NCBI GenBank assembly: GCA_902783255.1
Contig: CACZQB010000016.1
Location: forward strand, 28,935 to 92,934
From: Oscillospiraceae bacterium
GTDB lineage: Bacteria; Bacillota; Clostridia; Oscillospirales; UBA644
Direction: 5' to 3'
DNA length: 64,000 nt
Under the pieces are notes generated by a model, which worked only from the letters and a program-made list of their open reading frames with translations, was not told the DNA's origin and did not search any database. Positions 44,040 through 52,268 of this stretch are shown piece by piece (positions within the stretch are counted from its first letter, which is position 1; each line of letters opens with the position of its first letter). The position numbers and the translations under genes were made by a program.

Positions 44040-44083
44040 CCCGCCATGGATTTTTTCAGTCCATGACGGGCGTTTTCTCTTTT
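44040..44083 (+). terminator. Terminator of the ABC transporter unit
   Basis: CCCG-C-CATGGA pairs with TCCATG-A-CGGG around a T-rich loop, followed by a T-rich tract (CGTTTTCTCTTTT). Confidence 0.82.
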
Positions 44084-44092
44084 CATTAACTG

Positions 44093-44266
44093 TCAGTTTT
44101 TTTTTGAAGCTTCTTCACCGAATATTTTCGCGATGCTGTTTACGGTGGGAACTATGTATTTCTGCACACGTTCGTTCTGTGATTCTTCATACGCTTTGTA
44201 AATTCGGTCGATCGACTCTCCCAAAGAAAGCTGAGCCTTTATCTGTTTGATGTGTTTTTCCGTCAT
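44093..44266 (-). CDS. Small hypothetical protein
   Basis: The 57-aa protein starts at ATG 44266 with GAGG about 9 nt upstream. It reads MTEKHIKQIKAQLSLGESID and continues as an amphipathic, charged alpha-helical chain ending in KKN. It has no Cys and no hydrophobic segment. A DNA-binding or antitoxin-like helical protein is possible but nothing identifies it. Confidence 0.5.
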   Translation of the reverse strand: MTEKHIKQIKAQLSLGESIDRIYKAYEESQNERVQKYIVPTVNSIAKIFGEEASKKN

Positions 44267-44378
44267 TGTATTATCCTCGTGATTATTCGGTACCATATAT
44301 ATCACTCTGAACGGAGGAAATATCAAGCGATATTCTCGGAAATAACTGATACATATCTTTATCTGTCTGAAAGAAAAA

Positions 44379-44417
44379 AACGACCGCGCAGGAGTGCTGT
44401 ACTCTTACGTGGTCGTT
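44379..44417. terminator. Bidirectional terminator downstream of the XRE regulator
   Basis: AACGACC pairs with GGTCGTT, with an inner GGAGT/ACTC pairing. T-runs follow on both strands, so it can end the minus-strand regulator gene at 44534. Confidence 0.75.
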
Positions 44418-44533
44418 TTTGTTGTATCCGGTTGAAAAAAATCGGTTAATATTATTATAATATACCTATTATATATTCATTGTTGTTCTGACTTTTATCA
44501 CAGGATTTTTTTTATGATCTCAGTTTTGAATTT

Positions 44534-45385
44534 TCATTTTTGATCAGCGCAGGATTCAAACGAATAATCCTTAATCATTGAAGAGTCTCTGACAACAAGC
44601 CAGGAATCTCCGTCAAATATCATACTTGCAAGTCTGAAAATCTCTGCGACATACAGCATTTTTGAAAACGAAACCTGGCAGGAGACCGGCTTTTCCTCGT
44701 CGTCTTCATCATCACTCGTAACTATGTCTGCGGAGGAAAGAGCGCAAATCGCCCCAACGACCGTATATTCGGGAAGCCCGCATGATTCCATGATTTCCGA
44801 CAAATAAAACTTCGTATGGCTCGCTTTGTTTCTTTTAAAGCCTTCAGTGTAGAGATAACAAACTATTTTTCGGACAGAAGGGTCAGACAATGTTTTCAGA
44901 ATACTGCCGCACTCCGCAGTGCAAAACCGCCCTATATCGCCGTCCTTGAAGCTTGTATCGATAAAAGCAAATTCGTCGCGTATCACTACTGCGCCGTGTG
45001 TATTTGAGATGCATCCGAGCATATCGCCTTTTTTCAGATATTCTCTCTGATACTTCAACTGTTCATCGTCTGTTTTGCCGCCCGGAGAAAAACGGCAGCG
45101 GGATGCCTGATAAAACGACAGATGCAAATCGTCAAAGGCGGCTTCCGGATAGGTGTCTGCCGTCGTTTTTTGCGAGACCTTTTTTTGATCTTCGATCCCA
45201 AACAACTCGTTGAGAGTTATTTTCAGTGTTGCGGCGATCTGCGGAAGAAGATAAATGTCCGGCGCGGTAGTTCCGTTTTCCCATTTTGAAACAGCCTGAT
45301 TGGAAACTCCAAGCAATGCTCCGAGTTTTTCCTGACTCAAGCCGAGCTTTTTTCGCTTTTCCGATATAATGTTTCCTATGTTCAT
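44534..45385 (-). CDS. XRE-family transcriptional regulator
   Basis: The 283-aa protein has an N-terminal Cro/C1 helix-turn-helix (KKLGLSQEKLGALLGVSNQA then VSKWENGTTAPD, about residues 12-45). The effector part (about 85-280) has a strand block CISNTHGAVVIRDEFAFIDT and a helical bundle with YLYTEGFKRNKASHTKFYLS, of unknown ligand. GGAGGTAAAG precedes the ATG. Repeated TTTGGTTG motifs in its own promoter region suggest autoregulation. Confidence 0.86.
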   Translation of the reverse strand: MNIGNIISEKRKKLGLSQEKLGALLGVSNQAVSKWENGTTAPDIYLLPQIAATLKITLNELFGIEDQKKVSQKTTADTYPEAAFDDLHLSFYQASRCRFSPGGKTDDEQLKYQREYLKKGDMLGCISNTHGAVVIRDEFAFIDTSFKDGDIGRFCTAECGSILKTLSDPSVRKIVCYLYTEGFKRNKASHTKFYLSEIMESCGLPEYTVVGAICALSSADIVTSDDEDDEEKPVSCQVSFSKMLYVAEIFRLASMIFDGDSWLVVRDSSMIKDYSFESCADQK

Positions 45386-45410
45386 CGCTTTACCTCCTTA
45401 TTACGATCAC

Positions 45411-45439
45411 ATTATATCATAAGGGATAAAAAAATACAA
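45411..45439 (-). promoter_or_regulatory. Promoter of the XRE regulator gene
   Basis: Minus strand TTGTAT (45439-45434), 17 bp, TATAAT (45416-45411) with TGA in front. The -35 box overlaps an operator-like AACCAACCG motif. Confidence 0.75.
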
Positions 45440-45581
45440 CCAACCGTTTTTATATTCGTGCAAAAAAAATTCTCCGTTTGGTTGGATTTTTAAGGAATTA
45501 CAAAGAGAGAGAATTGCCATTAAGCTTTATTTAATTGTCAATATGATACCATCTTTTCGAGCATAAGTCAAGTTTGGTTGA
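45436..45581. promoter_or_regulatory. Three related operator-like motifs (GTTTGGTTG)
   Basis: ACAACCAACCG (45436-45446), CGTTTGGTTGG (45475-45485) and GTTTGGTTGA (45572-45581) share one core, the first in inverted orientation. They lie between the two divergent XRE genes. This 321-bp gap holds no gene. Confidence 0.55.
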
Positions 45582-45621
45582 CTTCAACAACTTAAAAAAC
45601 TCAAAAAAATCTCGTCAGGTA

Positions 45622-45650
45622 TTGACAAACGAGGAAATCTTTGATATAAT
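45622..45650 (+). promoter_or_regulatory. Consensus promoter of the three-gene XRE unit
   Basis: TTGACA (45622-45627), 17 bp, TATAAT (45645-45650) with TGA in front. It is followed at once by the direct repeat GTTAGCAG-GTTAGCGG (45651-45666), which may be the regulator's own site. Confidence 0.88.
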
Positions 45651-45706
45651 GTTAGCAGGTTAGCGGACAAGCATACATGCTGACTGAGAAAGAAGAGGAA
45701 ACGAAG

Positions 45707-46075
45707 ATGACATTTGGCGAATTTATCAAGGAGAAAAGAACCGCGAAGGGCATAAACCTGCGAAAGCTTGCCGAGCTTGTCAACATCGCGCCGGCATACT
45801 TAAGCGATATTGAAAAAGGCAAGAGAAATTCACCATCAGCAGAAAAGATGGATAGAATTGCAGAAGTACTCGAAATGACCGGAGAGGAAATAATCACTAT
45901 GAAAGATCTGGCAGCAAATGACAGACCCAACAGTGTAGCTCCTGACATTTCAGAATACGTGACTCACCATGAGTCAGTGAGAGTTGCTTTACGAAAAGCA
46001 CGTGAACTGAACCTTTCTAACCGAGATTGGATCAAAATCATTGAAGAGATGGAGAAAAAAAGTGAAGACAAATGA
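45707..46075 (+). CDS. XRE-family helix-turn-helix protein
   Basis: The 122-aa protein starts at ATG 45707 with GAGGAAACG upstream. The HTH is KRTAKGINLRKLAELVNIAP followed by AYLSDIEKGKRNSP (about residues 8-45), the form commonly paired with ImmA/IrrE peptidases. A linker and a helical C-terminus follow (SVRVALRKARELNLSNRDW). Its stop overlaps the next ATG (ATGA). No ImmA-type HExxH protein follows, so partner genes are of another kind. Confidence 0.87.
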   Translation: MTFGEFIKEKRTAKGINLRKLAELVNIAPAYLSDIEKGKRNSPSAEKMDRIAEVLEMTGEEIITMKDLAANDRPNSVAPDISEYVTHHESVRVALRKARELNLSNRDWIKIIEEMEKKSEDK

Positions 46076-46362
46076 TTTACACGCGTGAATACTTAGAAAA
46101 CCTTGCCGATAAAATTAACAGAGATGGTACATTTCGCGAGTTGAGATTATATGACAAATCACATTCTCTTTACATGGAGATAGCATATACCATTGAAGAG
46201 TCTCTAACCGGGAATAGGCACGAAAAGGTGCTCCACTATCATACATATGATTCGAGATTCAGCAAAAACAAGGACGGACCATTTAGCCGGTCAGAAGCCA
46301 AACTGCTCACTGATTCTATGAAAAAGAAATACAAAAAATACTTTAGGGGGTTAAACATATGA
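46072..46362 (+). CDS. Small hypothetical protein, second gene of the XRE unit
   Basis: The 96-aa protein is hydrophilic and basic, with strand-like segments FRELRLYDKSHSLYMEIAYT and HEKVLHYHTYDSRFSKN and a Lys-rich C-terminal helix. Both ends overlap neighbours as ATGA, so it is translationally coupled to the regulator and to the next gene. I recognise no family. Strict coupling with an XRE protein suggests a toxin-antitoxin-like or prophage-control module, which is inference. Confidence 0.6.
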   Translation: MIYTREYLENLADKINRDGTFRELRLYDKSHSLYMEIAYTIEESLTGNRHEKVLHYHTYDSRFSKNKDGPFSRSEAKLLTDSMKKKYKKYFRGLNI

Positions 46363-46640
46363 TTGACGGAAATCCGAACGACTTTCTTAACAGCATATAC
46401 TCGGGGCAAGATACAGTATTTGTTTTTAAAGGTGTAAAGTATTGGGCTCAAGGTTATAATAGGTCCAATGGCGGATGGCACTATGAAATAATTCAAGTTC
46501 AACCGCCTTCAGAAAACCGCCTGTGGATGTGTGATACCGATACCATTGATGATTGTTTTAAGGCTTTTATCGAAGCCCCAATATTTGATGGCCATAGGTT
46601 TTGGGATATCGAAAACGATATTCAATGGGTCGACTCGTAA
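46359..46640 (+). CDS. Small hypothetical protein, third gene of the XRE unit
   Basis: The 93-aa acidic protein is rich in aromatic residues (FVFKGVKYWAQGYNRSNGGW, then HYEIIQVQPPSENRLWMC) and ends with FWDIENDIQWVDS. It reads as a compact beta-sheet domain. ATG 46359 overlaps the previous stop as ATGA and is preceded by AGGGGG. Its acidity contrasts with the basic product of the preceding gene, so the two could bind each other. The family is not recognised. Confidence 0.6.
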   Translation: MIDGNPNDFLNSIYSGQDTVFVFKGVKYWAQGYNRSNGGWHYEIIQVQPPSENRLWMCDTDTIDDCFKAFIEAPIFDGHRFWDIENDIQWVDS

Positions 46641-46650
46641 GAAAAGACAA

Positions 46651-46681
46651 ACCCGCCGGGTGCTACCAACGCCTGGCGGGT
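46651..46681 (+). terminator. GC-rich hairpin after the XRE unit
   Basis: ACCCGCC (46651-46657) pairs with GGCGGGT (46675-46681). The tract after it is not T-rich, so termination may be weak. Confidence 0.55.
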
Positions 46682-46865
46682 GCGTTCTGAAGATACAAGT
46701 ATCCTTCGAACAAGTGCATTAATATTATAACTCCAAGTTGTTGGTTTGTCAAGTAGATCGGACATTTTTCTACACTGTGCTTATAAAAAGTTCATTTCAG
46801 CTATGCCTTGCAGAAAAATCCTGCAAGGCACTTTCTCTCTACCTTTCTCGCTCGTATCGCTCCAT

Positions 46866-46972
46866 GTTGACGGCAGCTTTGAAATATGATTTAAATACAT
46901 TAGTGCATTGTCGGCGGATTTTACTGGTCAAAATGGGCATATTATTCTTTTGTGCGATCCTCACTCCACTTA
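46866..46972 (-). pseudogene. Duplicated fragment of the serpin gene 3' end
   Basis: About 105 bp match 47516-47623 with scattered differences. On the minus strand this copy encodes a decayed version of the serpin C-terminus (WSEDRTKE then a stop where the intact gene reads KWNEDLTREEYAYF). It abuts the end of the PPC-domain gene. The rest of the 46641-46969 gap shows nothing else. Confidence 0.75.
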
Positions 46973-47407
46973 TTCAAAACTCCAGAACCCTGTACCTGTT
47001 TCGGGGTCATACTGACGGCCGATCGTTCCGCCTTGAACCGGTCTCAGTTCGATTTCCGCCGTATAGAGAACCGTTATTGCTTTGATGTGTCCTCCCGCAA
47101 CGCGGTGAGCTCCGTTGCCGTCCTTATATGTAAACAAGGCGTGTGTATGGGCAAAAAGTCCGTCGGTGCCAGAAACAACGTTGCCGTTAAGTGAGACGAG
47201 CTCAAGCATTCCCTGAACGATTCTTGTTTCAAAAGTTCCGCTTTCCGGGATAAAGGTCTGGATCTGAGCCTCGCTGCAGCCGCCTATCCCGCTGAAAACT
47301 GCGGAGAATATCTTTTCTTTTTCGCAGATATCCAGTATGCCGCCGACGATCTCATCGCCTTTATCCATACGTATGTATACCGTATCTTTATACTTTCTGT
47401 AATCCAT
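46970..47407 (-). CDS. PPC/DUF296-domain protein (PCC family)
   Basis: The 145-aa protein is a single PPC domain: YIRMDKGDEIVGGILDICEK, FSGIGGCSEAQI, VSLNGNVV, and the His-rich block FAHTHALFTYKD with VAGGHIKAITVLYTAEI. The His cluster binds zinc in bacterial trimeric members. The fold is related to plant AT-hook PPC proteins, but bacterial members have no settled role. AAGGATGG precedes the ATG. Confidence 0.9.
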   Translation of the reverse strand: MDYRKYKDTVYIRMDKGDEIVGGILDICEKEKIFSAVFSGIGGCSEAQIQTFIPESGTFETRIVQGMLELVSLNGNVVSGTDGLFAHTHALFTYKDGNGAHRVAGGHIKAITVLYTAEIELRPVQGGTIGRQYDPETGTGFWSFE

Positions 47408-47515
47408 ATCGGGTCCATCCTTTCATGCCTCAATTATAACAGAAATATACGTATTTTACTGCGGACCGTCGGATGATTTTTGCTTCCCTGTCGATAGTTG
47501 ACTGCATTCAATTCC

Positions 47516-47623
47516 GTTGACGGCAGCTTTGAAATATGCTTTAGAATACATTAGTGCAATGTCGGCGGATTTTCCTGGTCAAAATAGGCATATTCTTCTC
47601 TTGTGAGATCCTCATTCCATTTA
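47516..47623. repeat. Parental copy of the serpin 3' duplication
   Basis: This is the 3' end of the intact serpin gene plus about 35 bp downstream. It is the counterpart of 46866-46972, in direct orientation 650 bp apart. Confidence 0.75.
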
Positions 47624-49872
47624 AGCGGATCATATACCGTTCCTGCAAACCATACTTCTCCGCTTACCGTATCTCTTATCAGGAACATGAAAGGCTTATC
47701 AAACGTCAGATCTATTTCCTCTATCGGAACCTCATATATATAGTCAAACAGTCCTCCGTCAGCGCCTGCTCCGCCCATCATGGTGGCTGCGGCTGCTTTG
47801 ATTCCGTCCTGAGTTAATTCTATTTTCGCTTTATGCAAAGCCTTGTCTATATATTCTCCGCCTGAATCTGTTATTCCGGACAGATCGGCTTTATTGACAT
47901 CAAACACATCTTCGATCCCTATTTTTTTCAGGTCATCGACTAAATTCAATTCATAATCAAAATCAAACTTCGGAATAAATCCCTTTATTCTGGTTATAAC
48001 GCCTTCTTTGAAATTCTCTTGTTTCAGGCTCTTCAGATTTCTGATAATATGATCGATCGTTTCACCGTCGGCATCTTCGATAAAGGTATCAAGATCTTCA
48101 TTTAACGGCATCAGACACACATACTGCAGCTTAACATCGTCATATTCCTTAAGATCCTTCGCGAAAGCTTTAACGCTGTCGTCTGTATACAACAGGAAAT
48201 CCGTGCTCAGCACGCTTCCGTGATTCTGGTAGTTAGCGCGTATTTCACGAATATAGCTATCCAGATATCTGTTGATTTCTTCTTCTATTTTTACAGGATC
48301 GGTTAAGATTATAAAGTCGTATCCGTCGTAATACCATGGCTGGTCCGTCGTGGTGATCCATTCCCTGTATGCATCGCCTACAGTTTTTCTGATATTGTCT
48401 TCACCGAGAATATTTACGATATCGTAATTATCAATTGAAGCATAAAATTGCATGCCGGATACCTTTGTTTTTTTCGTTCCGTTGTCAAAAGTAATTGGCG
48501 CGACAGTCTCTGTATTGCATCCAACCCGGTATGCCTCATGATTGTATTCGATACTCCATGCAAATCCCGGCGGTCTGTTATACATGTCAAAAAACCTGTA
48601 TTTCCATTCCATATCTATTCCGAGAGTATTAATTAGAAAAAAGTCCTGATTTTCGTCGATTTCCTCTATTATATAAGGTATCATCCCAAACGTTTTACGC
48701 AAAACCCATGAGTTTATAGAATCGGCGCCGAAAAAGGGTTCTGTATCGGCTTTATATTTATCCTTCAGGGTTTTTTTGAAGTCGCTTTTTACGCTCTCGT
48801 AAAATGAAAGATTCACAAATAAACCGTTAGCAAAGGACATATTGTTGTTGGAAGTGTATACGGATGGTTCATAATCTCCGATAACGTCGGTAATCTGTTT
48901 TTTCGAATTGCCGCCTGTACCCTCTTCAAGCATTTTGAGCGCATATTTTATCGATAACGGGCTGTAGACCTTATTGACTCTGTAATTTTCCGCTTTAAGG
49001 AACACAATATCAAAATCTGAAAGCATTCCGTATCTGAGATCATGACTGATGGTTGAAAGAACCGGATAGGAAGATGCCGGCACTTCAGTCTGCTGTCCGT
49101 TTATTACATTATTGATTATTGAGTATTTTTCTTCAAACTGACCGTCGCTGTTTATTACTTCCGCGGACACCGGAGAAAGATCTTCGTTAAGCTTGAAAAC
49201 ACGTGTGGTTATTCCGCCGTATTTAAGCGGAGCAGGTGCAGAAACGAAAATCATACTCGCTATATCACTTTCACCGTTAAGCATATGCAGAAATTTGCAT
49301 TTAAAGCCTCTGTCTTCGCGGCCGGATCTCATTTCGTCTGTTACCTTATCGTCTGTAAAGCTGTATTCAACCACTTCGGTGAGACCGCTTTGATATGTTA
49401 TGAATATTTTGCCGCTGTCGCCCCATGTGGCGGTGTGCTCTCCGCCTAAAACCGACAAAAGAACTGTATCCCCGTCTTTAATAAGCGTGATCGGACAATT
49501 ATCATATGTTGACATTTCGTCAATTTCACACAGTATACTTGCAGCTCCGTTTTCATATTTTTCAATTCTGTTTGTATATGTGTCTTTTAAACCGTTCGAA
49601 CTGTATGCCAGCGAAAGGAGGTATGCTGCCCCATTATTGATGATCACATCACATGCGTATGTTTCTTTTTCTTCGGTTTTTCCCTCAGGAGCGTTATTTT
49701 CAGCCCAGCTTGCTGCGTCTGCCGTTTTCTGTCGGAAGCTGTCGGGTGAATATGTCGTTACTATAACTTTACTGTCGGAATCAATTGCCGCCTCCGGGGT
49801 CGAATGTCCGGCACATGATGTTAAAACAGAAAAGATAAACAGTATTGTGAGCAAAAACGTAATTTTCTTCAT
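47551..49872 (-). CDS. Large serpin-domain lipoprotein
   Basis: The 773-aa protein has a signal peptide with lipobox VLTSC. The first about 285 residues are an unassigned region, partly like repeated secreted strands. The serpin domain follows (about 285-765): NKVYSPLSIKYALKMLEEGT, a breach/shutter region NNMSFANGLFVNLSF, FIPKFDFDYELNLVDDLKKI, a reactive-centre hinge TQDGIKAAAATMMGG and the C-terminal block FDKPFMFLIRD with GEVWFAGTVYDP. The Ala-rich hinge matches inhibitory serpins, so a surface protease inhibitor is likely. A serpin domain is normally 350-400 aa; this one carries insertions. Confidence 0.9.
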   Translation of the reverse strand: MKKITFLLTILFIFSVLTSCAGHSTPEAAIDSDSKVIVTTYSPDSFRQKTADAASWAENNAPEGKTEEKETYACDVIINNGAAYLLSLAYSSNGLKDTYTNRIEKYENGAASILCEIDEMSTYDNCPITLIKDGDTVLLSVLGGEHTATWGDSGKIFITYQSGLTEVVEYSFTDDKVTDEMRSGREDRGFKCKFLHMLNGESDIASMIFVSAPAPLKYGGITTRVFKLNEDLSPVSAEVINSDGQFEEKYSIINNVINGQQTEVPASSYPVLSTISHDLRYGMLSDFDIVFLKAENYRVNKVYSPLSIKYALKMLEEGTGGNSKKQITDVIGDYEPSVYTSNNNMSFANGLFVNLSFYESVKSDFKKTLKDKYKADTEPFFGADSINSWVLRKTFGMIPYIIEEIDENQDFFLINTLGIDMEWKYRFFDMYNRPPGFAWSIEYNHEAYRVGCNTETVAPITFDNGTKKTKVSGMQFYASIDNYDIVNILGEDNIRKTVGDAYREWITTTDQPWYYDGYDFIILTDPVKIEEEINRYLDSYIREIRANYQNHGSVLSTDFLLYTDDSVKAFAKDLKEYDDVKLQYVCLMPLNEDLDTFIEDADGETIDHIIRNLKSLKQENFKEGVITRIKGFIPKFDFDYELNLVDDLKKIGIEDVFDVNKADLSGITDSGGEYIDKALHKAKIELTQDGIKAAAATMMGGAGADGGLFDYIYEVPIEEIDLTFDKPFMFLIRDTVSGEVWFAGTVYDPLKWNEDLTREEYAYFDQENPPTLH

Positions 49873-49981
49873 AGTGTTTATTCCTCTTTTCCTTAATTCA
49901 GTAGCGTTGATTGATCCTATACTGACTTAGACGATAAAAAACGAAAAAAGATCCTCACAGGCTGAAATTCACATTATTTCT

Positions 49982-50842
49982 TTACAGACCTGAAACATCC
50001 TTCTCCATCTGCTCTCTCAACCTTCGTGCGAAAGTCAGCAGCCTTGACAGTATCGCGTCACGCTCGTTATCCGGCGCTTCAAGGCTCTGATGATGAGCTT
50101 CAAGAACGCAGTCGCCCGTGTAGCCCACGGCCCTGAGATTTTCAACAACGCTGTTCCAGTCAACCGTCCCGTCTCCCGGAATAAGATGTTCGTCCATGCC
50201 GGCACCGTTGTTGTCCTGAATATGAAGCGACTGCGGAGCGCAGGCGCATTCGCACAGAACAGACGGCTGAATACCGAAACAGTTTGCGTGTCCCGTATCG
50301 AAGCACCAGCCGAAGTGCGGCGATTTAAGCTCTTTTACAAGCTCGGATATTATTCTCGGATCTTTTGATGCGCCCCACAGAAGATTTTCAGACAGAACGA
50401 CGACGCCGTGCTTTTCCGCAGCTTCGATGCAGGCGCCGTAAGCTTCGGCGTTTACTCTTATAAACTGTTCGGCTGTTTCTATTATCTCACCGTTTTCGCG
50501 ACACACCGGATGAACGACGATATATCCCGCGCCGAGGATCCCTGCCGTTTCAATGGCGCGTTCAACAGTCGGATCGTTTCCCGCTTCGGATGGCGCATGG
50601 GAATGAGTATACGGCACTCCGGTCTTTTCTGCATGTTCGCGAATGTCGCAAGCCCATTTCAGGTATCCGTCTCCCATAAACGGCGACCCGGGCTCCGTCC
50701 AGTAATCAAGCGCCATATCAAGCGCTTCAAAGCCGATCGATGCAAGTCTGTCAGCAGCCTTTATCGCCGGATATCCCGGCTCGAATACCGATGTCGTGGT
50801 CACGATCCTTTTAGGCATTCCTGTTTTTTTGATCTGATGCAT
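49982..50842 (-). CDS. Sugar phosphate isomerase/epimerase-like TIM-barrel protein
   Basis: The about 286-aa protein belongs to the xylose-isomerase-like (AP endonuclease 2) superfamily. Metal-site blocks are YIVVHPVCRENGE, VVLSENLLWGAS, WCFDTGHANCFG, SLHIQDNNGAG and VLEAHHQS. Such proteins isomerise or epimerise sugars, inositols or hydroxypyruvate. I favour ATG 50842, which follows GGAGGTT (13-nt spacing); earlier in-frame codons overlap the upstream gene and ATG 50818 is an alternative. It lies just downstream of the zinc-ribbon gene. Confidence 0.85.
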   Translation of the reverse strand: MHQIKKTGMPKRIVTTTSVFEPGYPAIKAADRLASIGFEALDMALDYWTEPGSPFMGDGYLKWACDIREHAEKTGVPYTHSHAPSEAGNDPTVERAIETAGILGAGYIVVHPVCRENGEIIETAEQFIRVNAEAYGACIEAAEKHGVVVLSENLLWGASKDPRIISELVKELKSPHFGWCFDTGHANCFGIQPSVLCECACAPQSLHIQDNNGAGMDEHLIPGDGTVDWNSVVENLRAVGYTGDCVLEAHHQSLEAPDNERDAILSRLLTFARRLREQMEKDVSGL

Positions 50843-50865
50843 TTCGTATTTGTAACCTCCGCAGT

Positions 50866-51540
50866 TCATCCGAATTTTGCGCCGCACTCCGTGCAGAATT
50901 TGGCGTTGTCTTCACGTTTTGTGCCGCAGTTACGGCAGTATTTGTCTCCTGACGTATTGATCGGGCTGCCGTTGGGAACGATACCGATCAAGGTATTTTT
51001 GTCTGTACTGAAACCCCCGTCATTGCTGGAAGGGGTGAACGGGTTCTTACCCATTGGCGGACGGTCAGAATTGGGTTTGCCGATCACGGGCTGGCCTTCG
51101 TTTCCATCGATCACATCTTTGTACCGGTCAATTACATCGATCATCCATTGCTGTTCGTTCATGTTTCTGATCACAGCATCGTAAAGCTCCCTTGAATCGG
51201 ACGTGAGAGCAAGAGAAAACAGATCTGTTCTCGCAGTTATACCGTTTTCGGAAAGGCGCTCATCTATATGCTTTTCAAGCACTGCTCTGGTCGTGTTCTT
51301 CCAGAAGGATTCTCCATCCGGCCAGTTGCGTACACAGTCTGTAAGAGCCAACAAGGCGATCTCTCCGGTTTTTATTACTGCTTCTTCGTCACTGCCGTAT
51401 AAATTTCCGTCATATGCCGACACAACGGCTGTCCCCGCTGCTCTGACCTCCAGATCGAGATCGATCTCCGGATGATTTTTGTCATATTCTCTGAATTTTA
51501 TCGGCTCTGGCGTGCCGAATTTAACACTGATATCTGCCAT
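50866..51540 (-). CDS. Protein with C-terminal double zinc ribbon
   Basis: The 224-aa protein has an N-terminal strand-helix domain (IDLDLEVRAAGTAVVSAYDG, LEKHIDERLSENGITARTDL) like the membrane-organising parts of SPFH-related clostridial proteins. A flexible Pro/Asn/Gly linker (about 150-195) follows, then a zinc ribbon KYCRNCGTKREDNAKFCTEC at the C-terminus. AAGGAG precedes the ATG and overlaps the end of the lipoprotein gene's -1 frame. The function is unknown. Confidence 0.72.
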   Translation of the reverse strand: MADISVKFGTPEPIKFREYDKNHPEIDLDLEVRAAGTAVVSAYDGNLYGSDEEAVIKTGEIALLALTDCVRNWPDGESFWKNTTRAVLEKHIDERLSENGITARTDLFSLALTSDSRELYDAVIRNMNEQQWMIDVIDRYKDVIDGNEGQPVIGKPNSDRPPMGKNPFTPSSNDGGFSTDKNTLIGIVPNGSPINTSGDKYCRNCGTKREDNAKFCTECGAKFG

Positions 51541-51543
51541 TGT

Positions 51544-51980
51544 TTACTCCTTGCTCCGTTTACTCGGATAAAATCGCCTTTTTTCTCCGCCGTTCATCAG
51601 TCCTTCCGTTGCGACAAGCGTCATTACCGTATCGTCCGTAAAAAAACAGTCGTCCCTGAACAGAGGAAACTCTTTTTTCTTTCATTATCTGTCTTGCCCG
51701 GCATGGAAACGGTGAGAAGTACGTCGCCGGAGAGCGGCAATCCGTCGTAGCCTTCGCTTCCGACGTCATACCATATTACTGCTGTCTCGAATTCATCCTG
51801 AGCGTCAAATCCATCAGGCGCTTTTATTTCTTTGAGCTTTACTTCGAATTTCAGATCCGGATTGAGTGTTTTAACTACAGCCGTCTGTTTTTTATTCCCG
51901 ATGATAAAGCCGCATGAACATGCCGACATTAAAATCACTGACGCAAGTGCGAAACATAAAAATGTTTTCAGTATCTTCAT
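51544..51980 (-). CDS. Lipoprotein gene with A AAA AAG frameshift site
   Basis: ATG 51980 opens a lipoprotein (signal peptide, lipobox LMSACS). The zero frame stops at 51624 after 118 aa. At 51678-51672 the minus strand reads A AAA AAG in exactly the phase of a -1 slippery heptamer. The -1 frame then gives 42 further residues (EFPLFRDDCFFTDDTVMTLV and on) and stops at 51546-51544, 4 bp before the next ATG and beside its ribosome site, for 145 aa in all. The -1 extension looks protein-like and gives normal operon spacing. It is either programmed frameshifting or loss of one A from the run. Confidence 0.7.
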
Positions 51981-52073
51981 TCTTTTGTGGCGCTGAATGT
52001 GGCTTTTCAAAAACGTTTGAAATTGCCGCCGTTGATATTCTTTATTCTATTTTGCATACAAAAATCCATATTG

Positions 52074-52102
52074 ATTATACTATGAATCGCACCGTATGTC
52101 AA
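52074..52102 (-). promoter_or_regulatory. Consensus promoter of the lipoprotein-zinc ribbon-TIM barrel operon
   Basis: Minus strand TTGACA (52102-52097), 17 bp, TATAAT (52079-52074), about 95 bp upstream of ATG 51980. Confidence 0.85.
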
Positions 52103-52225
52103 GGTTTAAAGCCGAGATTCGACCTTTATTTGCAAAATATTGGCGGTTAATGTCTTCTTTGTGCCTTGAACCGTTCCCAAGTGTGGTCCGCATTTATTTC
52201 TTTGCCACCGCTCTTATCGCATTGA

Positions 52226-52268
52226 CCGCCATTGATATTCTTTGATTAATGAAAGATAATCAGAATCA
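52226..52268 (-). pseudogene. C-terminal gene fragment related to the gene at 63632
   Basis: About 43 bp directly after the permease stop match 63638-63680 closely and encode NDSDYLSLIKEYQ on the minus strand, versus NDSDYLALIKKYQ at the other site. It is a relic of the same family. A shorter likeness occurs near 52025-52048. Confidence 0.6.

Noticed and set aside
43899..44066. A 55-codon plus-strand frame after the FtsX permease
   Set aside because: No ribosome site is present and its end lies inside the terminator hairpin.
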